In this document: positions 49,785 through 58,459 of the stretch, piece after piece
Layout: every line of letters begins with the position of its first letter
Numbering within the stretch: position 1 is the stretch's first letter
DNA from: Scandinavium sp036495715
GTDB taxonomy: Bacteria > Pseudomonadota > Gammaproteobacteria > Enterobacterales > Enterobacteriaceae
Assembly (NCBI GenBank): GCA_036495715.1
Contig: DASXML010000051.1
Coordinates: 110,921 to 174,920, forward strand
Length of the DNA stretch: 64,000 nucleotides
Direction: 5' to 3'
Program-made: the position numbers and the translations under genes
Notes under the pieces: model-generated
Seen by the model: the letters and a program-made list of their open reading frames with translations, nothing else
Told to the model about the DNA's origin: nothing
The model's database searches: none

Positions 49785-51947
49785 TTAGCCGTGTCGCTGC
49801 TGACGCAATTGCAGCAGCGACGCCATCGGCATCGGTTCGCTGAACCAGAAGCCCTGCAACTGATCGCATCCTGCCAACCGTAATAACTTCATCTGTTTCT
49901 CGTTTTCCACGCCTTCGGCAATGACCGTCATCCCTAACGCGCTGGCAATCCGAATCGTGCCCCCGACAAGTGCCGCCGCCTGATCGTCGCTGTCCACCAG
50001 CCCCGCCAGTGATTTGTCGATTTTGATGGTGTCGAAATTAAAACGCCGCAGGTAACCGATGCTGGAATAACCCGTGCCGAAATCATCCAGCGCGATTGCC
50101 GTGCCGAGCAATTTCAGATTGGCAATCGCCACCCGCGCCCGTTCCGGATTTTCCAGCACATAGGTTTCGGTCACTTCCAGCTGTAAGCGGTACGGCGGGA
50201 AATGGCTGGATTCCAGCACCTGCGCCACTTTGTTTTCAAATTCCGGGTCACGAAACTGGGCTGGAGAGATATTCACCGACAGCTTCAAATCATCCAGCGC
50301 CTGTAAATCCGCACAGGCGCGGCGCAGCACAAATTGACCGAGTGAATAAATCAGCCCGCTGGTTTCAGCAATCGCGATAAACGCATCCGGTTTCAGCTCA
50401 CCTTTTGGCCTGCGCGGCCAGCGTACCAGCGCCTCAACGCCCGTCATCACCTGAGAACGCGCATCCACGATCGGCTGATACCACACGTCAAATTCGTTAT
50501 TTTCCAGCCCGTCGCGAATATCATTTTCAATACTCAACTGGTATTCCCGTGCGCTGTTTAGTTCTGCGTCGTAATGCGTTATCCGCCCTTTTCCGGTGAT
50601 TTTTGAGTGGTACATCGCGATATCTGCGCGGCGGAACAGTTCCGAACTGGTACTGCTTTCCAGCGATCCGCTGGCAATACCGATACTGGCGCTGATATGA
50701 ATCGTGCGCTCGCCAAGGCGAATCGGATTATTGAGATAATCCAGCACGCTGCCCGCAAACGCCGCCGCTTTTTGGCCGGATTCCACGCCGCTGACGGTCA
50801 TCGCGAACTCGTCGCCGCCGAGGCGTGCCAGCATCCCGCCCACCGGCACCTGGGCCTGCAACGTGTGCGCAATGTGCACAATCAGCGTATCGCCGACATC
50901 ATGCCCGTAAATATCATTCACGTCCTTGAAACCATCGAGATCGATAAACACCACCGTTTTGAGCGCTTCATCGCTACGCGGGCTAACCTGCTCGAGATGC
51001 TCAATCAGCGCCCGGCGATTCGGCAGACGGCTCAACCAGTCGGTCAACGCGATTTCCCGCGCCTGTTTCTCGCCGCGCGCCAGTTTGTACAAACCCAGGC
51101 TGCTGAGCATGATAAACAGCAAAATCAGCCCTGCCGCCAGCGCCACAATTTGGCGAATTTCCGGCGAGGCTGCCATCGCCGCCTCTGCCCCCGGCAAACG
51201 CGGCTGCCAGTTGAGATAGCCGACCACTTTACCGCCCGAACTTTTCAGCGGCACGCTGTAAACGCTGGTGTGCGTTTTGGTCAGATTGAGGTCGGCTATC
51301 TGGAAGGTATTGCCCAAATCTTTCAGAATGTCGGGGTTAAGATGGCGAGTAATGACCAGATAACGTCGGGTCGCGTCATAAATTTGCAGGCGACTGGTCA
51401 TCGGGCGAATCAAACCAATACCGACGAACGCAATTCCTTCGCGGGTTTGGGTGATCCCGGCGTAGATATTTTTACCGCTGGCGAGATCGGCTGCATGTTT
51501 GTTAATCAGCGCCGTTAAACCCTCACCAAAAAAATCCAGATTGCGCTCGTTAAATGGCTGACTGTGAAACGATCCCCACAGCACCTTGTCATGTTCGTCG
51601 AGCACGAACGTGCCGTCGTAAAGATTATTGATTTTGAACCCCGCCCCCCAGGTGTCGTACAGCCACCGGGTATCCAGTTCGGGTGGATAGACTTTATGCA
51701 CCGCATCGTCCCAAATGGCGTTATCCACCACCAGCGACAGCACACGATTCACCGAGGTTTGAATTGCGCCATCCACTGATAGCGCCGAACGGTGCGCGTC
51801 GATAGCGTTAGTTTTGCTGCTGATCAGGTGCTGCGAGAGGTACAAAAGAGAAACAATAGAAATAATCAGACCGATGCCCGCCAGAAACAGCATCACAAAC
51901 AGCGTTCTTGCGGTGGCGATATTACGCCAGCGAGATGGATTAAACAT
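49785..51947 (-). CDS. CHASE4-GGDEF-EAL cyclic-di-GMP protein
   Basis: The protein has 720 residues from ATG 51947 (GGGGG upstream). Helix one is at about 15-40. An extracytoplasmic CHASE4-type domain follows (about 45-265, VVDNAIWDDAVHKVY and related blocks), then helix two near 270-290. The GGDEF domain has intact LGGDEFA, and the EAL domain has EALVRW plus DDFGTGYSS and EGVENEKQ. Both active sites look complete, so it may make and degrade c-di-GMP, with output set by a periplasmic signal. It lies between ydgD and mdtIJ, where E. coli K-12 has no such gene. Confidence 0.92.
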   Translation of the reverse strand: MFNPSRWRNIATARTLFVMLFLAGIGLIISIVSLLYLSQHLISSKTNAIDAHRSALSVDGAIQTSVNRVLSLVVDNAIWDDAVHKVYPPELDTRWLYDTWGAGFKINNLYDGTFVLDEHDKVLWGSFHSQPFNERNLDFFGEGLTALINKHAADLASGKNIYAGITQTREGIAFVGIGLIRPMTSRLQIYDATRRYLVITRHLNPDILKDLGNTFQIADLNLTKTHTSVYSVPLKSSGGKVVGYLNWQPRLPGAEAAMAASPEIRQIVALAAGLILLFIMLSSLGLYKLARGEKQAREIALTDWLSRLPNRRALIEHLEQVSPRSDEALKTVVFIDLDGFKDVNDIYGHDVGDTLIVHIAHTLQAQVPVGGMLARLGGDEFAMTVSGVESGQKAAAFAGSVLDYLNNPIRLGERTIHISASIGIASGSLESSTSSELFRRADIAMYHSKITGKGRITHYDAELNSAREYQLSIENDIRDGLENNEFDVWYQPIVDARSQVMTGVEALVRWPRRPKGELKPDAFIAIAETSGLIYSLGQFVLRRACADLQALDDLKLSVNISPAQFRDPEFENKVAQVLESSHFPPYRLQLEVTETYVLENPERARVAIANLKLLGTAIALDDFGTGYSSIGYLRRFNFDTIKIDKSLAGLVDSDDQAAALVGGTIRIASALGMTVIAEGVENEKQMKLLRLAGCDQLQGFWFSEPMPMASLLQLRQQRHG

Positions 51948-52052
51948 TCGCAACCCCCATGCAAGCCACTTACCAGCGGAGAAATGCACCCTGTTTATTG
52001 AGCGTAATACAGCCAGCATTTTTCGCTGCCCACAAACGCGGGCAGCGTCACA

Positions 52053-52382
52053 TCATGCAAGTTTTATCATCACCATACCGGCAATTAATAAGGCTAAACC
52101 TGCCCATCCTTTGTAATTGAGGCGCTGACCAAACAGGAGCCAGCCTGCCGCAAGGGTCGCAGCCACACCGAATCCGCCCCAGATGGCGTAGGCAACAGAG
52201 AGTTCAATGCCTTTTACCGCCTGAGAGAGCGCGCTGAATGCCGCGAGGACCGCCGCCAGCGACAACAGGCCATATACTTTACGGCGAAAACCGTCTGAAT
52301 ATTTCAGGAAAATATTGGCGGCGATTTCCAGCACAATGGCACCAGCCAACCATACCCCGTGGACCCACTCAAACTGTGCCAT
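52053..52382 (-). CDS. mdtI: MdtI, SMR subunit of the spermidine exporter
   Basis: The 109-residue, four-helix small multidrug resistance protein has the family glutamate in ALVLEIAANIFLK-like helix 1 (here AIVLEIAANIFLKYSDG). It pairs with MdtJ to export spermidine. Its start overlaps the end of mdtJ by 14 bp, so the two are translationally coupled. It is equal in length to E. coli MdtI. Confidence 0.95.
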   Translation of the reverse strand: MAQFEWVHGVWLAGAIVLEIAANIFLKYSDGFRRKVYGLLSLAAVLAAFSALSQAVKGIELSVAYAIWGGFGVAATLAAGWLLFGQRLNYKGWAGLALLIAGMVMIKLA

Positions 52383-52731
52383 GGCTCACCTCCGTGCGGC
52401 TGCTTTTCGCTTTGCGGGTGCCAGATTTGATCAGCACAATGCCCACAACCAGCGTCGCCAGCCCCGCGCCTTTCATCAGCGTCAGGCTTTCATCAAACAA
52501 CAGCACACTAAACAGCGTGATCAGCAAAATACCCACGCCTTCCCACAGCGCGTAGGCCACGCCGAGTGCGATTTTTTTCACGGCGATTGACAAAAATATA
52601 TAAGAAAGTGCAATCATGCCGAGCATTAAAATATAACCGGCATGTCCATCGTTGACGCTGGCCCATTTCATAGACAGCGTACCGGTAATTTCAGTGGCAA
52701 TAGCCAAGGCTAATAATATCCAATAGAACAT
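52369..52731 (-). CDS. mdtJ: MdtJ, SMR subunit of the spermidine exporter
   Basis: The protein has 120 residues from the ATG at 52731 (MFYWILLALAIATEITGTLS). It has four helices and the conserved glutamate in IATEITGT. The upstream ribosome site is AGGAGAAGAACC. A longer reading of 17 more residues is not conserved. It forms the MdtJI heterodimer with the overlapping downstream gene. Confidence 0.95.
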   Translation of the reverse strand: MFYWILLALAIATEITGTLSMKWASVNDGHAGYILMLGMIALSYIFLSIAVKKIALGVAYALWEGVGILLITLFSVLLFDESLTLMKGAGLATLVVGIVLIKSGTRKAKSSRTEVSHGTV

Positions 52732-53128
52732 GGTTCTTCTCCTGCCTGAGAATATAATCTTCTGCAACTTGCAATAAATCACAAGCCGTAAAATTGATGT
52801 AGATTTAGCTCAAACGAAGGGAAAAACTACAGCGCAGAGCGCCAGTGCTGCTCACCGGATAGCAAGGTAAAAGAAGGGAAATCAAGATATTGACAGGTGT
52901 TTTTGGCGTTGAACAGGATGTTCATAAAATTACAATTATCCGCGGTATTGCTTCTCGTCATTGCGGATGAAAATTGTCCTCAGTTGTTAAACACGGCATA
53001 ATTTTGGCATAGCGGCACAGCAAACTCAAAGCCTTTTCAATTCTTTACCGATGCGGTTTAACCTGAATAAGTTTATTCTTACCCAATACCGCTTTATGAT
53101 GTCGTTAAAACTTTTATCAGGGAATGTT
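52732..53128. other. Divergent intergenic region between mdtJ and tqsA with an inverted repeat
   Basis: No gene is seen in 397 bp. An imperfect inverted repeat at 52932-52976 has arms ACAATTATCCGC and GCGGATGAAAATTGT. It should contain the promoters of mdtJI and tqsA; no operator stands out. Confidence 0.5.
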
Positions 53129-54163
53129 ATGGCAAAGTCGGGTATTACACTTAATGGATTAAAAATAGTCATTATGCTCGGAATGCTGGTGATTATTCTC
53201 GCCGGTATACGCTTTGCCGTAGACATTGTGGTGCCGTTTATTCTGGCGCTGTTTATCGCGGTAGTGCTGAATCCCGTCGTACATCTGCTGGTGCGCTGGC
53301 GCGTTCCACGCGGATTGGCCATCACGCTACTCATCACCTTCATTATTATGGTCGCGGTGCTGTTATTGGCATCATTAGGCACCTCGCTGAATGAACTCGC
53401 CCACACGCTGCCGCAGTACCGTTCATCGCTGATTGTGCCGCTGGAAAATCTCGAACCCTGGCTACAACGCTTTGGTATCGAGGTGTCGGTGAATGAGTTA
53501 ATTAAATATATCGACCCGAATGCCGCCATGACGCTGGTCACCGCCCTGCTGACGCAGCTCACCACCGCGATGTCATCGATTTTTTTACTGTTGCTGACGG
53601 TGGTGTTCATGCTGTTTGAAGTGCCGCAACTTCCCGCCAAACTCCAGCACATGCTGGTGCGCCCACGGGAAGGTATGGCGGCGATCCAGAAAGCCATCGA
53701 CAGCGTTAGTCATTATCTGGTGCTGAAAACGGCGATCAGTTTTGTCACCGGATTAGTCGCCTGGGGAATGCTCGCCGCACTCGACGTGCGCTTTGCCTTT
53801 ATTTGGGGGATGCTGGCGTTTGCGCTCAACTATATTCCCAATATCGGTTCGGTGCTGGCCGCCATTCCGCCCATTTTACAAGTGCTGGTGTTTGGCAGTT
53901 TCTACGATGCGCTGGTGGTGCTGGCGGGTTATCTGGCGATTAATATGGTGTTTGGCAATATCCTGGAACCGAGGATCATGGGCCGTGGGCTGGGGCTTTC
54001 GACGCTGGTGGTGTTCCTGTCATTGATCTTCTGGGGCTGGCTGCTCGGCCCAGTGGGAATGCTGCTGTCGGTGCCACTGACCATTATCGTCAAAATCGGT
54101 CTGGAGCAGACCGAGGGTGGGCAAAATATTGCTGTTTTATTAAGCGATTTGAGTAAAAAATAA
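53129..54163 (+). CDS. tqsA: TqsA, AI-2E family transporter
   Basis: The product is 344 residues from ATG 53129, equal to E. coli TqsA (YdgG). It has about eight helices and the family block LNYIPNIGSVLAAIPPILQV (about 225-244). In E. coli it exports or limits uptake of the quorum signal AI-2 and affects biofilm formation. AGGGA lies before the start. A hairpin with 8-bp arms follows after 10 bp. Downstream, E. coli synteny ends and accessory genes begin. Confidence 0.94.
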   Translation: MAKSGITLNGLKIVIMLGMLVIILAGIRFAVDIVVPFILALFIAVVLNPVVHLLVRWRVPRGLAITLLITFIIMVAVLLLASLGTSLNELAHTLPQYRSSLIVPLENLEPWLQRFGIEVSVNELIKYIDPNAAMTLVTALLTQLTTAMSSIFLLLLTVVFMLFEVPQLPAKLQHMLVRPREGMAAIQKAIDSVSHYLVLKTAISFVTGLVAWGMLAALDVRFAFIWGMLAFALNYIPNIGSVLAAIPPILQVLVFGSFYDALVVLAGYLAINMVFGNILEPRIMGRGLGLSTLVVFLSLIFWGWLLGPVGMLLSVPLTIIVKIGLEQTEGGQNIAVLLSDLSKK

Positions 54164-54173
54164 TGTTTGAATG

Positions 54174-54193
54174 ACGGGCTGATGACAGCCCGT
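54174..54193 (+). terminator. Hairpin after tqsA
   Basis: ACGGGCTG-ATGA-CAGCCCGT is a perfect 8-bp stem followed by TGTCACAAAATT. There is no clean U-tract. Confidence 0.6.
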
Positions 54194-54195
54194 TG

Positions 54196-54309
54196 TCACA
54201 AAATTAGCCGGTCAATCCAGCCCGCGAGGATCGCTTCGCGCGCCAAAAACGCGAGTATTCCCCATAACAGTAACATCCTTATCACGCCTGCTCCCCGTTC
54301 ATCTGACAT
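54196..54309 (-). CDS. Candidate 37-residue small membrane protein
   Basis: On the minus strand the frame runs MSDERGAGVIRMLLLWGILA then FLAREAILAGWIDRLIL, one helix with charged ends. A second start at M12 gives 26 residues. Ribosome sites are only moderate. It converges on tqsA. I do not recognise it. Confidence 0.35.
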   Translation of the reverse strand: MSDERGAGVIRMLLLWGILAFLAREAILAGWIDRLIL

Positions 54310-54385
54310 CTCTGCAACTCACCATCGGCCTGTTTCCTGACAGAGTAAAACGCCATTTCTATCTCTAACATAAACAGAGTGAATT

Positions 54386-54555
54386 AAAACGCCTAAAGTC
54401 TATAGCGATGATGAATATGTGAAGTCAGAGGGGTTTGTTCGTTCCTCATTCAGTCCTGGGAACTTAAACGGCGAATTCCCACCGGGGTGGCTTTAAAAAT
54501 GCTGCGTTTGCTGGAGCAAGATCCGCAGTTGATGAATAAGCTGAAACTCACCTGA
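54386..54555 (+). pseudogene. Remnant of an HTH antitoxin-like gene
   Basis: Two short pieces in different frames look like the ends of one gene. The first reads KTPKVYSDDEYVKSEGFVRS. The second reads QSWELKRRIPTGVALKMLRL, then LEQDPQLMNKLKLT and stop. The second is the typical C-terminal end of HigA/NadS-type XRE antitoxins (WE-x-R-x-P-x-G-x-A-L-x-LLR-L). Most of the HTH between the two pieces is missing, so there has been an internal deletion with a frameshift. No toxin gene is visible beside it. Confidence 0.5.
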
Positions 54556-54781
54556 TAGCCGCGAATGTAACGCTGCAACGAAAGCATTTTGTTTCCGATC
54601 GCCCACGCATTTTTTGATTTAGCGAGTCTGTTTATTTATCCATCCCTGTATAATTATTCAGTGATAAATAAGTAAGCAGCTTAAGAAAGAGTCTTTGAGT
54701 GTTTATGAAATGAGACGCGGCGCAAAGGTGGTGGAACACCCTTACACCGCTAACCACAAACAACTGAGTGAGGAGTTATTT

Positions 54782-55261
54782 ATGGCTGAGCAGAATTTTA
54801 TGCCAGATCCGGCTATTGCCCAAACAGATCTTGAGGGTTCCGAAGGTAATGATCATTTCCCCGAGGTCACTCGCAAAAATAGCATTAATCGTCTGCACGG
54901 AAAAAGAACAGACGCGGCAACGATTCACCCACGAGCCGAAACCGAGCAATCCAGCGACGCCTGCTGCGAACTCTATTCCCGCGTCAATTCACGCTATTTG
55001 CCGCTAAGCGGCGAGTGGTTACCGAAAGCCGGTTTTATCGACGGTATGCCGGTAAAAATAAGAGTGATGAAAGACTGTATCGTTATTACGCCGCAGCACA
55101 CCCGCGAACTGTGGGGCTGTCTGGAAGGCATGAGCGTGGTGAATATCAATAAGCAACGTGTGACGACATGGCTAAAAACCTTCCCCGGCGCACTGAATGA
55201 TACCGGCGATATCCCGGTCATCCGCCGTAATCCGCGCGATTGTTTGATTCGCAGCAGCTGA
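54782..55261 (+). CDS. SymE-like type I toxin-family protein
   Basis: The product has 159 residues from ATG 54782, chosen for AGGAG six bases upstream; a TTG start at 54695 would add 29 residues. The N-terminal 70 residues are polar and low complexity. Residues 80-130 match the SymE domain: SRYLPLSGEWLPKAGFIDGM then PVKIRVMKDCIVITPQ. E. coli SymE (about 113 aa) is an AbrB-fold, SOS-induced RNA-targeting toxin repressed by antisense RNA SymR. The family match is good; toxicity is inferred and no SymR is identified. It is next to an antitoxin remnant, pointing to an accessory insertion site. Confidence 0.75.
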   Translation: MAEQNFMPDPAIAQTDLEGSEGNDHFPEVTRKNSINRLHGKRTDAATIHPRAETEQSSDACCELYSRVNSRYLPLSGEWLPKAGFIDGMPVKIRVMKDCIVITPQHTRELWGCLEGMSVVNINKQRVTTWLKTFPGALNDTGDIPVIRRNPRDCLIRSS

Positions 55262-55274
55262 GATAGCGATACCC

Positions 55275-55300
55275 CCCGGCTTTTGGGCCGGGAGTTTTGG
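55275..55300 (+). terminator. Terminator after the SymE-like gene
   Basis: CCCGGC pairs with GCCGGG around TTTTGG, followed by AGTTTTGG, 13 bp after the stop. The remaining 55301-55498 is intergenic sequence with nothing else I can name. Confidence 0.65.
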
Positions 55301-55498
55301 TTTGTGTAAGTGGGAGGGTCCATCAGTTGAACTCACAGCCCATAGCTGTCCTTGCCCATTCCCCCCCGAACTCCTCTTACTGACATCGCCCATTCCTCAC
55401 AAACCTTCACAAAAACTTAATCCCTTCACCGAATCCCTCCGAACATCCCTTCTCCCCCACTAGTCTACACTCACCTTTCCTGCTTCGATCGCCGTCAC

Positions 55499-55518
55499 AT
55501 AATTTCACAGGCAATTAT
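55499..55518. promoter_or_regulatory. Candidate MdcR operator upstream of mdcA
   Basis: ATAATT-N8-AATTAT is a perfect dyad of LysR-type geometry, about 115 bp before mdcA. MdcR is the LysR activator of the operon in Klebsiella. The assignment is inference from position. Confidence 0.4.
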
Positions 55519-55633
55519 TACTCTCAGGCTAACAATCCTTGCCGCAGCTTAATTGATGCCCTACTCCTTACGGAGCAGACTTACTGCAGCATAAATCCAG
55601 GCAAAAATGATTTGCTGAATCAGGAGGTTGATA

Positions 55634-57289
55634 ATGAATGCTGGCCAAACTCCGGCCCGGAACTGGAACACACGCCGTAGCGAAAAAGCACGCCGTGTCG
55701 CTTCCCTCCCGGTGCAGGGTAAGGTAATTCCCACCGAGGGTCTGGTGGATGCGCTGGAAAAGCTGATTGCTCCCGGTGACCGCGTGATTCTGGAAGGTAA
55801 CAACCAGAAACAGGCCGATTTCCTCTCGCGTATGCTTGCCGAAGTCAATCCGTCCAAAATCCACGACCTGCATATGATCATGCCGAGCGTCGGGCGTAGC
55901 GAGCACCTTGATCTTTTTGAAAAAGGTATCGCCCGCAAACTCGATTTCTCCTTCTCTGGCCCGCAAAGCCTGCGTATTTCGCAGCTGTTGCAGGACGGGC
56001 AATTAGAAATCGGCGCGATCCACACTTATATCGAACTCTATTCGCGTCTTTACGTTGACCTTTGCCCGAACGTGGCGCTGATTGCCGGGTATAAAGCTGA
56101 CCGTAAAGGCAACCTTTATACCGGACCAAGCACCGAAGACACCCCGGCGTTGGTTGAAGCCGCCGCCTTCCGCGACGGCATCGTTATCGCCCAGGTTAAC
56201 GAACTGGTGGATGACGAGTGTGACCTGCCGCGCGTCGATATTCCCGGTTCGTGGATTGATTATGTGGTCGTCGCCGATAAACCGTTCTTTATTGAACCGC
56301 TGTTCACCCGCGACCCGCGCCTAATCAAACAGGAACACATCCTGATGGCGATGATGGCGATTAAAGGCATCTACGCGGAACACCAGGTGCAGTCCCTGAA
56401 CCACGGCATCGGCTTTAACACCGCCGCCATCGAACTGCTGCTGCCGACCTACGGCGAACAGCTTGGCCTGAAAGGCAAAATCTGTAAACACTGGACGCTC
56501 AACCCGCACCCGACGCTGATCCCGGCGATTGAAAGCGGTTGGGTAGAAAGCGTGCACTGCTTCGGCGGCGAGTTGGGGATGGAAGAGTACATCCGCGCCC
56601 GTCCGGACATCTTCTTTACCGGAGCCGACGGCTCGATGCGTTCTAACCGCGCGTTTTGCCAGTTAGCGGGCCAGTACGCGGTCGATATGTTTATCGGCTC
56701 TACGTTGCAGGTGGATGGCCTCGCCAACTCCTCCACCGTGACGCGCGGTCGTTTGTCCGGTTTCGGCGGTGCGCCGAATATGGGCCATGACCCGCACGGT
56801 CGTCGCCATGCCACGCCAGCCTGGCTGAACATGATAACGGAACCGGACCCAATGCAGCGCGGTAAGAAACTCGTCGTGCAGATGGTGGAAACCTTCCAGG
56901 CCGGTGCGAAACCCACGTTCGTGGAAAAACTCGATGCCGTTGAAGTGGCGCAGTCTTCCGGCATGCCGCTGGCGCCGGTGATGATTTATGGCGATGACGT
57001 GACCCATGTGCTGACCGAAGAAGGTATCGCCTATCTCTACCGTGCCAAAGACATGGAAGAGCGCCGCGCGATGGTCGCCGCGGTTGCCGGGATCACCGAT
57101 ATCGGCTTAGGCGTTGATGCCAAACGCGTCGCCGAACTGCGCCAGAGCGGCAAAGTGGTGTACCCGGAAGACATGGGCATTCGCCGCAGCGACGCCACCC
57201 GTTCCCTGCTCGCCGCAGGCAGCGTGGCGGATCTGGTCGAATGGTCCGACGGTCTTTACAACCCACCTGCGAAATTCCGGAGCTGGTAA
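55634..57289 (+). CDS. mdcA: MdcA, malonate decarboxylase alpha subunit
   Basis: The protein has 551 residues from ATG 55634 (AGGAGG 6 bp upstream), the length of Klebsiella MdcA. It is the acetyl-S-ACP:malonate ACP transferase of the cytoplasmic biotin-independent malonate decarboxylase and swaps acetate for malonate on the carrier protein. Recognisable blocks include FTGADGSMRSNRAFCQLAGQ and GFGGAPNMGHDPHGRRHATP. It is first in mdcABCDEFGH. A dyad and AT-rich promoter region lie upstream; the next gene overlaps by one base. Confidence 0.96.
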   Translation: MNAGQTPARNWNTRRSEKARRVASLPVQGKVIPTEGLVDALEKLIAPGDRVILEGNNQKQADFLSRMLAEVNPSKIHDLHMIMPSVGRSEHLDLFEKGIARKLDFSFSGPQSLRISQLLQDGQLEIGAIHTYIELYSRLYVDLCPNVALIAGYKADRKGNLYTGPSTEDTPALVEAAAFRDGIVIAQVNELVDDECDLPRVDIPGSWIDYVVVADKPFFIEPLFTRDPRLIKQEHILMAMMAIKGIYAEHQVQSLNHGIGFNTAAIELLLPTYGEQLGLKGKICKHWTLNPHPTLIPAIESGWVESVHCFGGELGMEEYIRARPDIFFTGADGSMRSNRAFCQLAGQYAVDMFIGSTLQVDGLANSSTVTRGRLSGFGGAPNMGHDPHGRRHATPAWLNMITEPDPMQRGKKLVVQMVETFQAGAKPTFVEKLDAVEVAQSSGMPLAPVMIYGDDVTHVLTEEGIAYLYRAKDMEERRAMVAAVAGITDIGLGVDAKRVAELRQSGKVVYPEDMGIRRSDATRSLLAAGSVADLVEWSDGLYNPPAKFRSW

Positions 57290-58149
57290 TGAAACTCCTG
57301 TCACAGACTCATGCCGAGGGTCAGGCCCAGCGGCTGGCGGTTATCGCCCGCGATTGCCTGATCGACGAAGCACGATTAAGCCCGAAGCCGGGTCTGGTGG
57401 ACAGCCGGGGAAACGGTGCCCATCACGACCTGTCATTGGCGCTGATGGAGCGATCTGCGCACAGCCTGACCCCAACGTTTCTGCAACTGGCCCAACAGTG
57501 CTGGCAGCGCCCCGCCGATATCGCTCTGCGCGAAACCATCGGCCGTCTGGGGCGCGAAGGCGAACAGCAAATGATGGCCGCCACCGCGGGCGTGAATACC
57601 CATCGCGGTGCGATTTGGGCGCTTGGTCTGTTAGTCAGCGCCGCGGCGATGCTTAACGACGCCGCAAACGCGCAGCAGATTGCCGATATGGCCGCCCTGC
57701 TTGCCCGTTTACCGGACAGCGCCGCGCCGAAAGTGTTCAGCAAAGGCCTGAAAGCGACGCACCGTTATCAGGTGCCCGGCGCACGCGAAGAGGCGCAACA
57801 GGCGTTTCCACACGTGATGAAACTGGCATTGCCGCAGTTGGTACGCAGCCGTGCGAACGGGGCTTGTGAAAGCGAAGCTCGTCTGGATGCGCTGATGGCG
57901 ATCATGACTTCGCTGAGCGACACCTGCGTGCTTTCTCGCGCCGGAATGTCCGGTCTGGAAGCCATGCAAAACGGTGCGCGTGAAGTGCTCACTGTGGGTG
58001 GAACGGCCACGCCAGAAGGCCGCGACGCACTCGCCCATCTTGATACGCAGATGCTTGCCCTCAACGCTTCGCCCGGCGGTGCCGCTGATTTGCTCGCCGC
58101 CACACTGTTTCTCGACAGGGTATGCCCGCCCGCGTCTTGCTCAATTTAA
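57289..58149 (+). CDS. mdcB: MdcB, triphosphoribosyl-dephospho-CoA synthase
   Basis: The 286-residue CitG/MdcB-family enzyme has LSPKPGLVDSRGNGAHHDLS (about residues 27-46) and GVNTHRGAIWALGLL (about 98-112), the active-site region. It makes 2'-(5''-triphosphoribosyl)-3'-dephospho-CoA, the precursor of the MdcC prosthetic group. Its ATG overlaps the mdcA stop (TAATG). Confidence 0.95.
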   Translation: MKLLSQTHAEGQAQRLAVIARDCLIDEARLSPKPGLVDSRGNGAHHDLSLALMERSAHSLTPTFLQLAQQCWQRPADIALRETIGRLGREGEQQMMAATAGVNTHRGAIWALGLLVSAAAMLNDAANAQQIADMAALLARLPDSAAPKVFSKGLKATHRYQVPGAREEAQQAFPHVMKLALPQLVRSRANGACESEARLDALMAIMTSLSDTCVLSRAGMSGLEAMQNGAREVLTVGGTATPEGRDALAHLDTQMLALNASPGGAADLLAATLFLDRVCPPASCSI

Positions 58150-58159
58150 AGAGGATGTT

Positions 58160-58459
58160 ATGGAACACATTACATTGTCATTCCCTGCAAACCGCACCTC
58201 AAGCGGTAAAGCCCTGGCAGGGGTTGTTGGTTCCGGTGATATGGAAGTGCTGTTCACCGCAGCCGCAGGGGAAACGCTTAGCATTGATATCACCACCTCG
58301 GTAGACAACAGCACCCAACGCTGGAACGCGTTGTTTGACCGCCTGAACCTGACGAACGGCCTGCCTGCGGGCACGCTGATTATCCACGATTTCGGCGCGA
58401 CGCCCGGTGTGGCGCGCATTCGTATCGAACAGGTTTTTGAAGAGGTGAGCCATGCGTAA
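58160..58459 (+). CDS. mdcC: MdcC, malonate decarboxylase acyl carrier (delta) subunit
   Basis: This 99-residue acyl carrier protein has the prosthetic-group serine at position 25 (GVVGSGDMEVLF), the same position as in Klebsiella MdcC. The modified dephospho-CoA arm carries acetyl and malonyl groups between MdcA and MdcD/MdcE. GAGGATGTT precedes the ATG. It overlaps mdcD by 8 bp. Confidence 0.96.
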   Translation: MEHITLSFPANRTSSGKALAGVVGSGDMEVLFTAAAGETLSIDITTSVDNSTQRWNALFDRLNLTNGLPAGTLIIHDFGATPGVARIRIEQVFEEVSHA

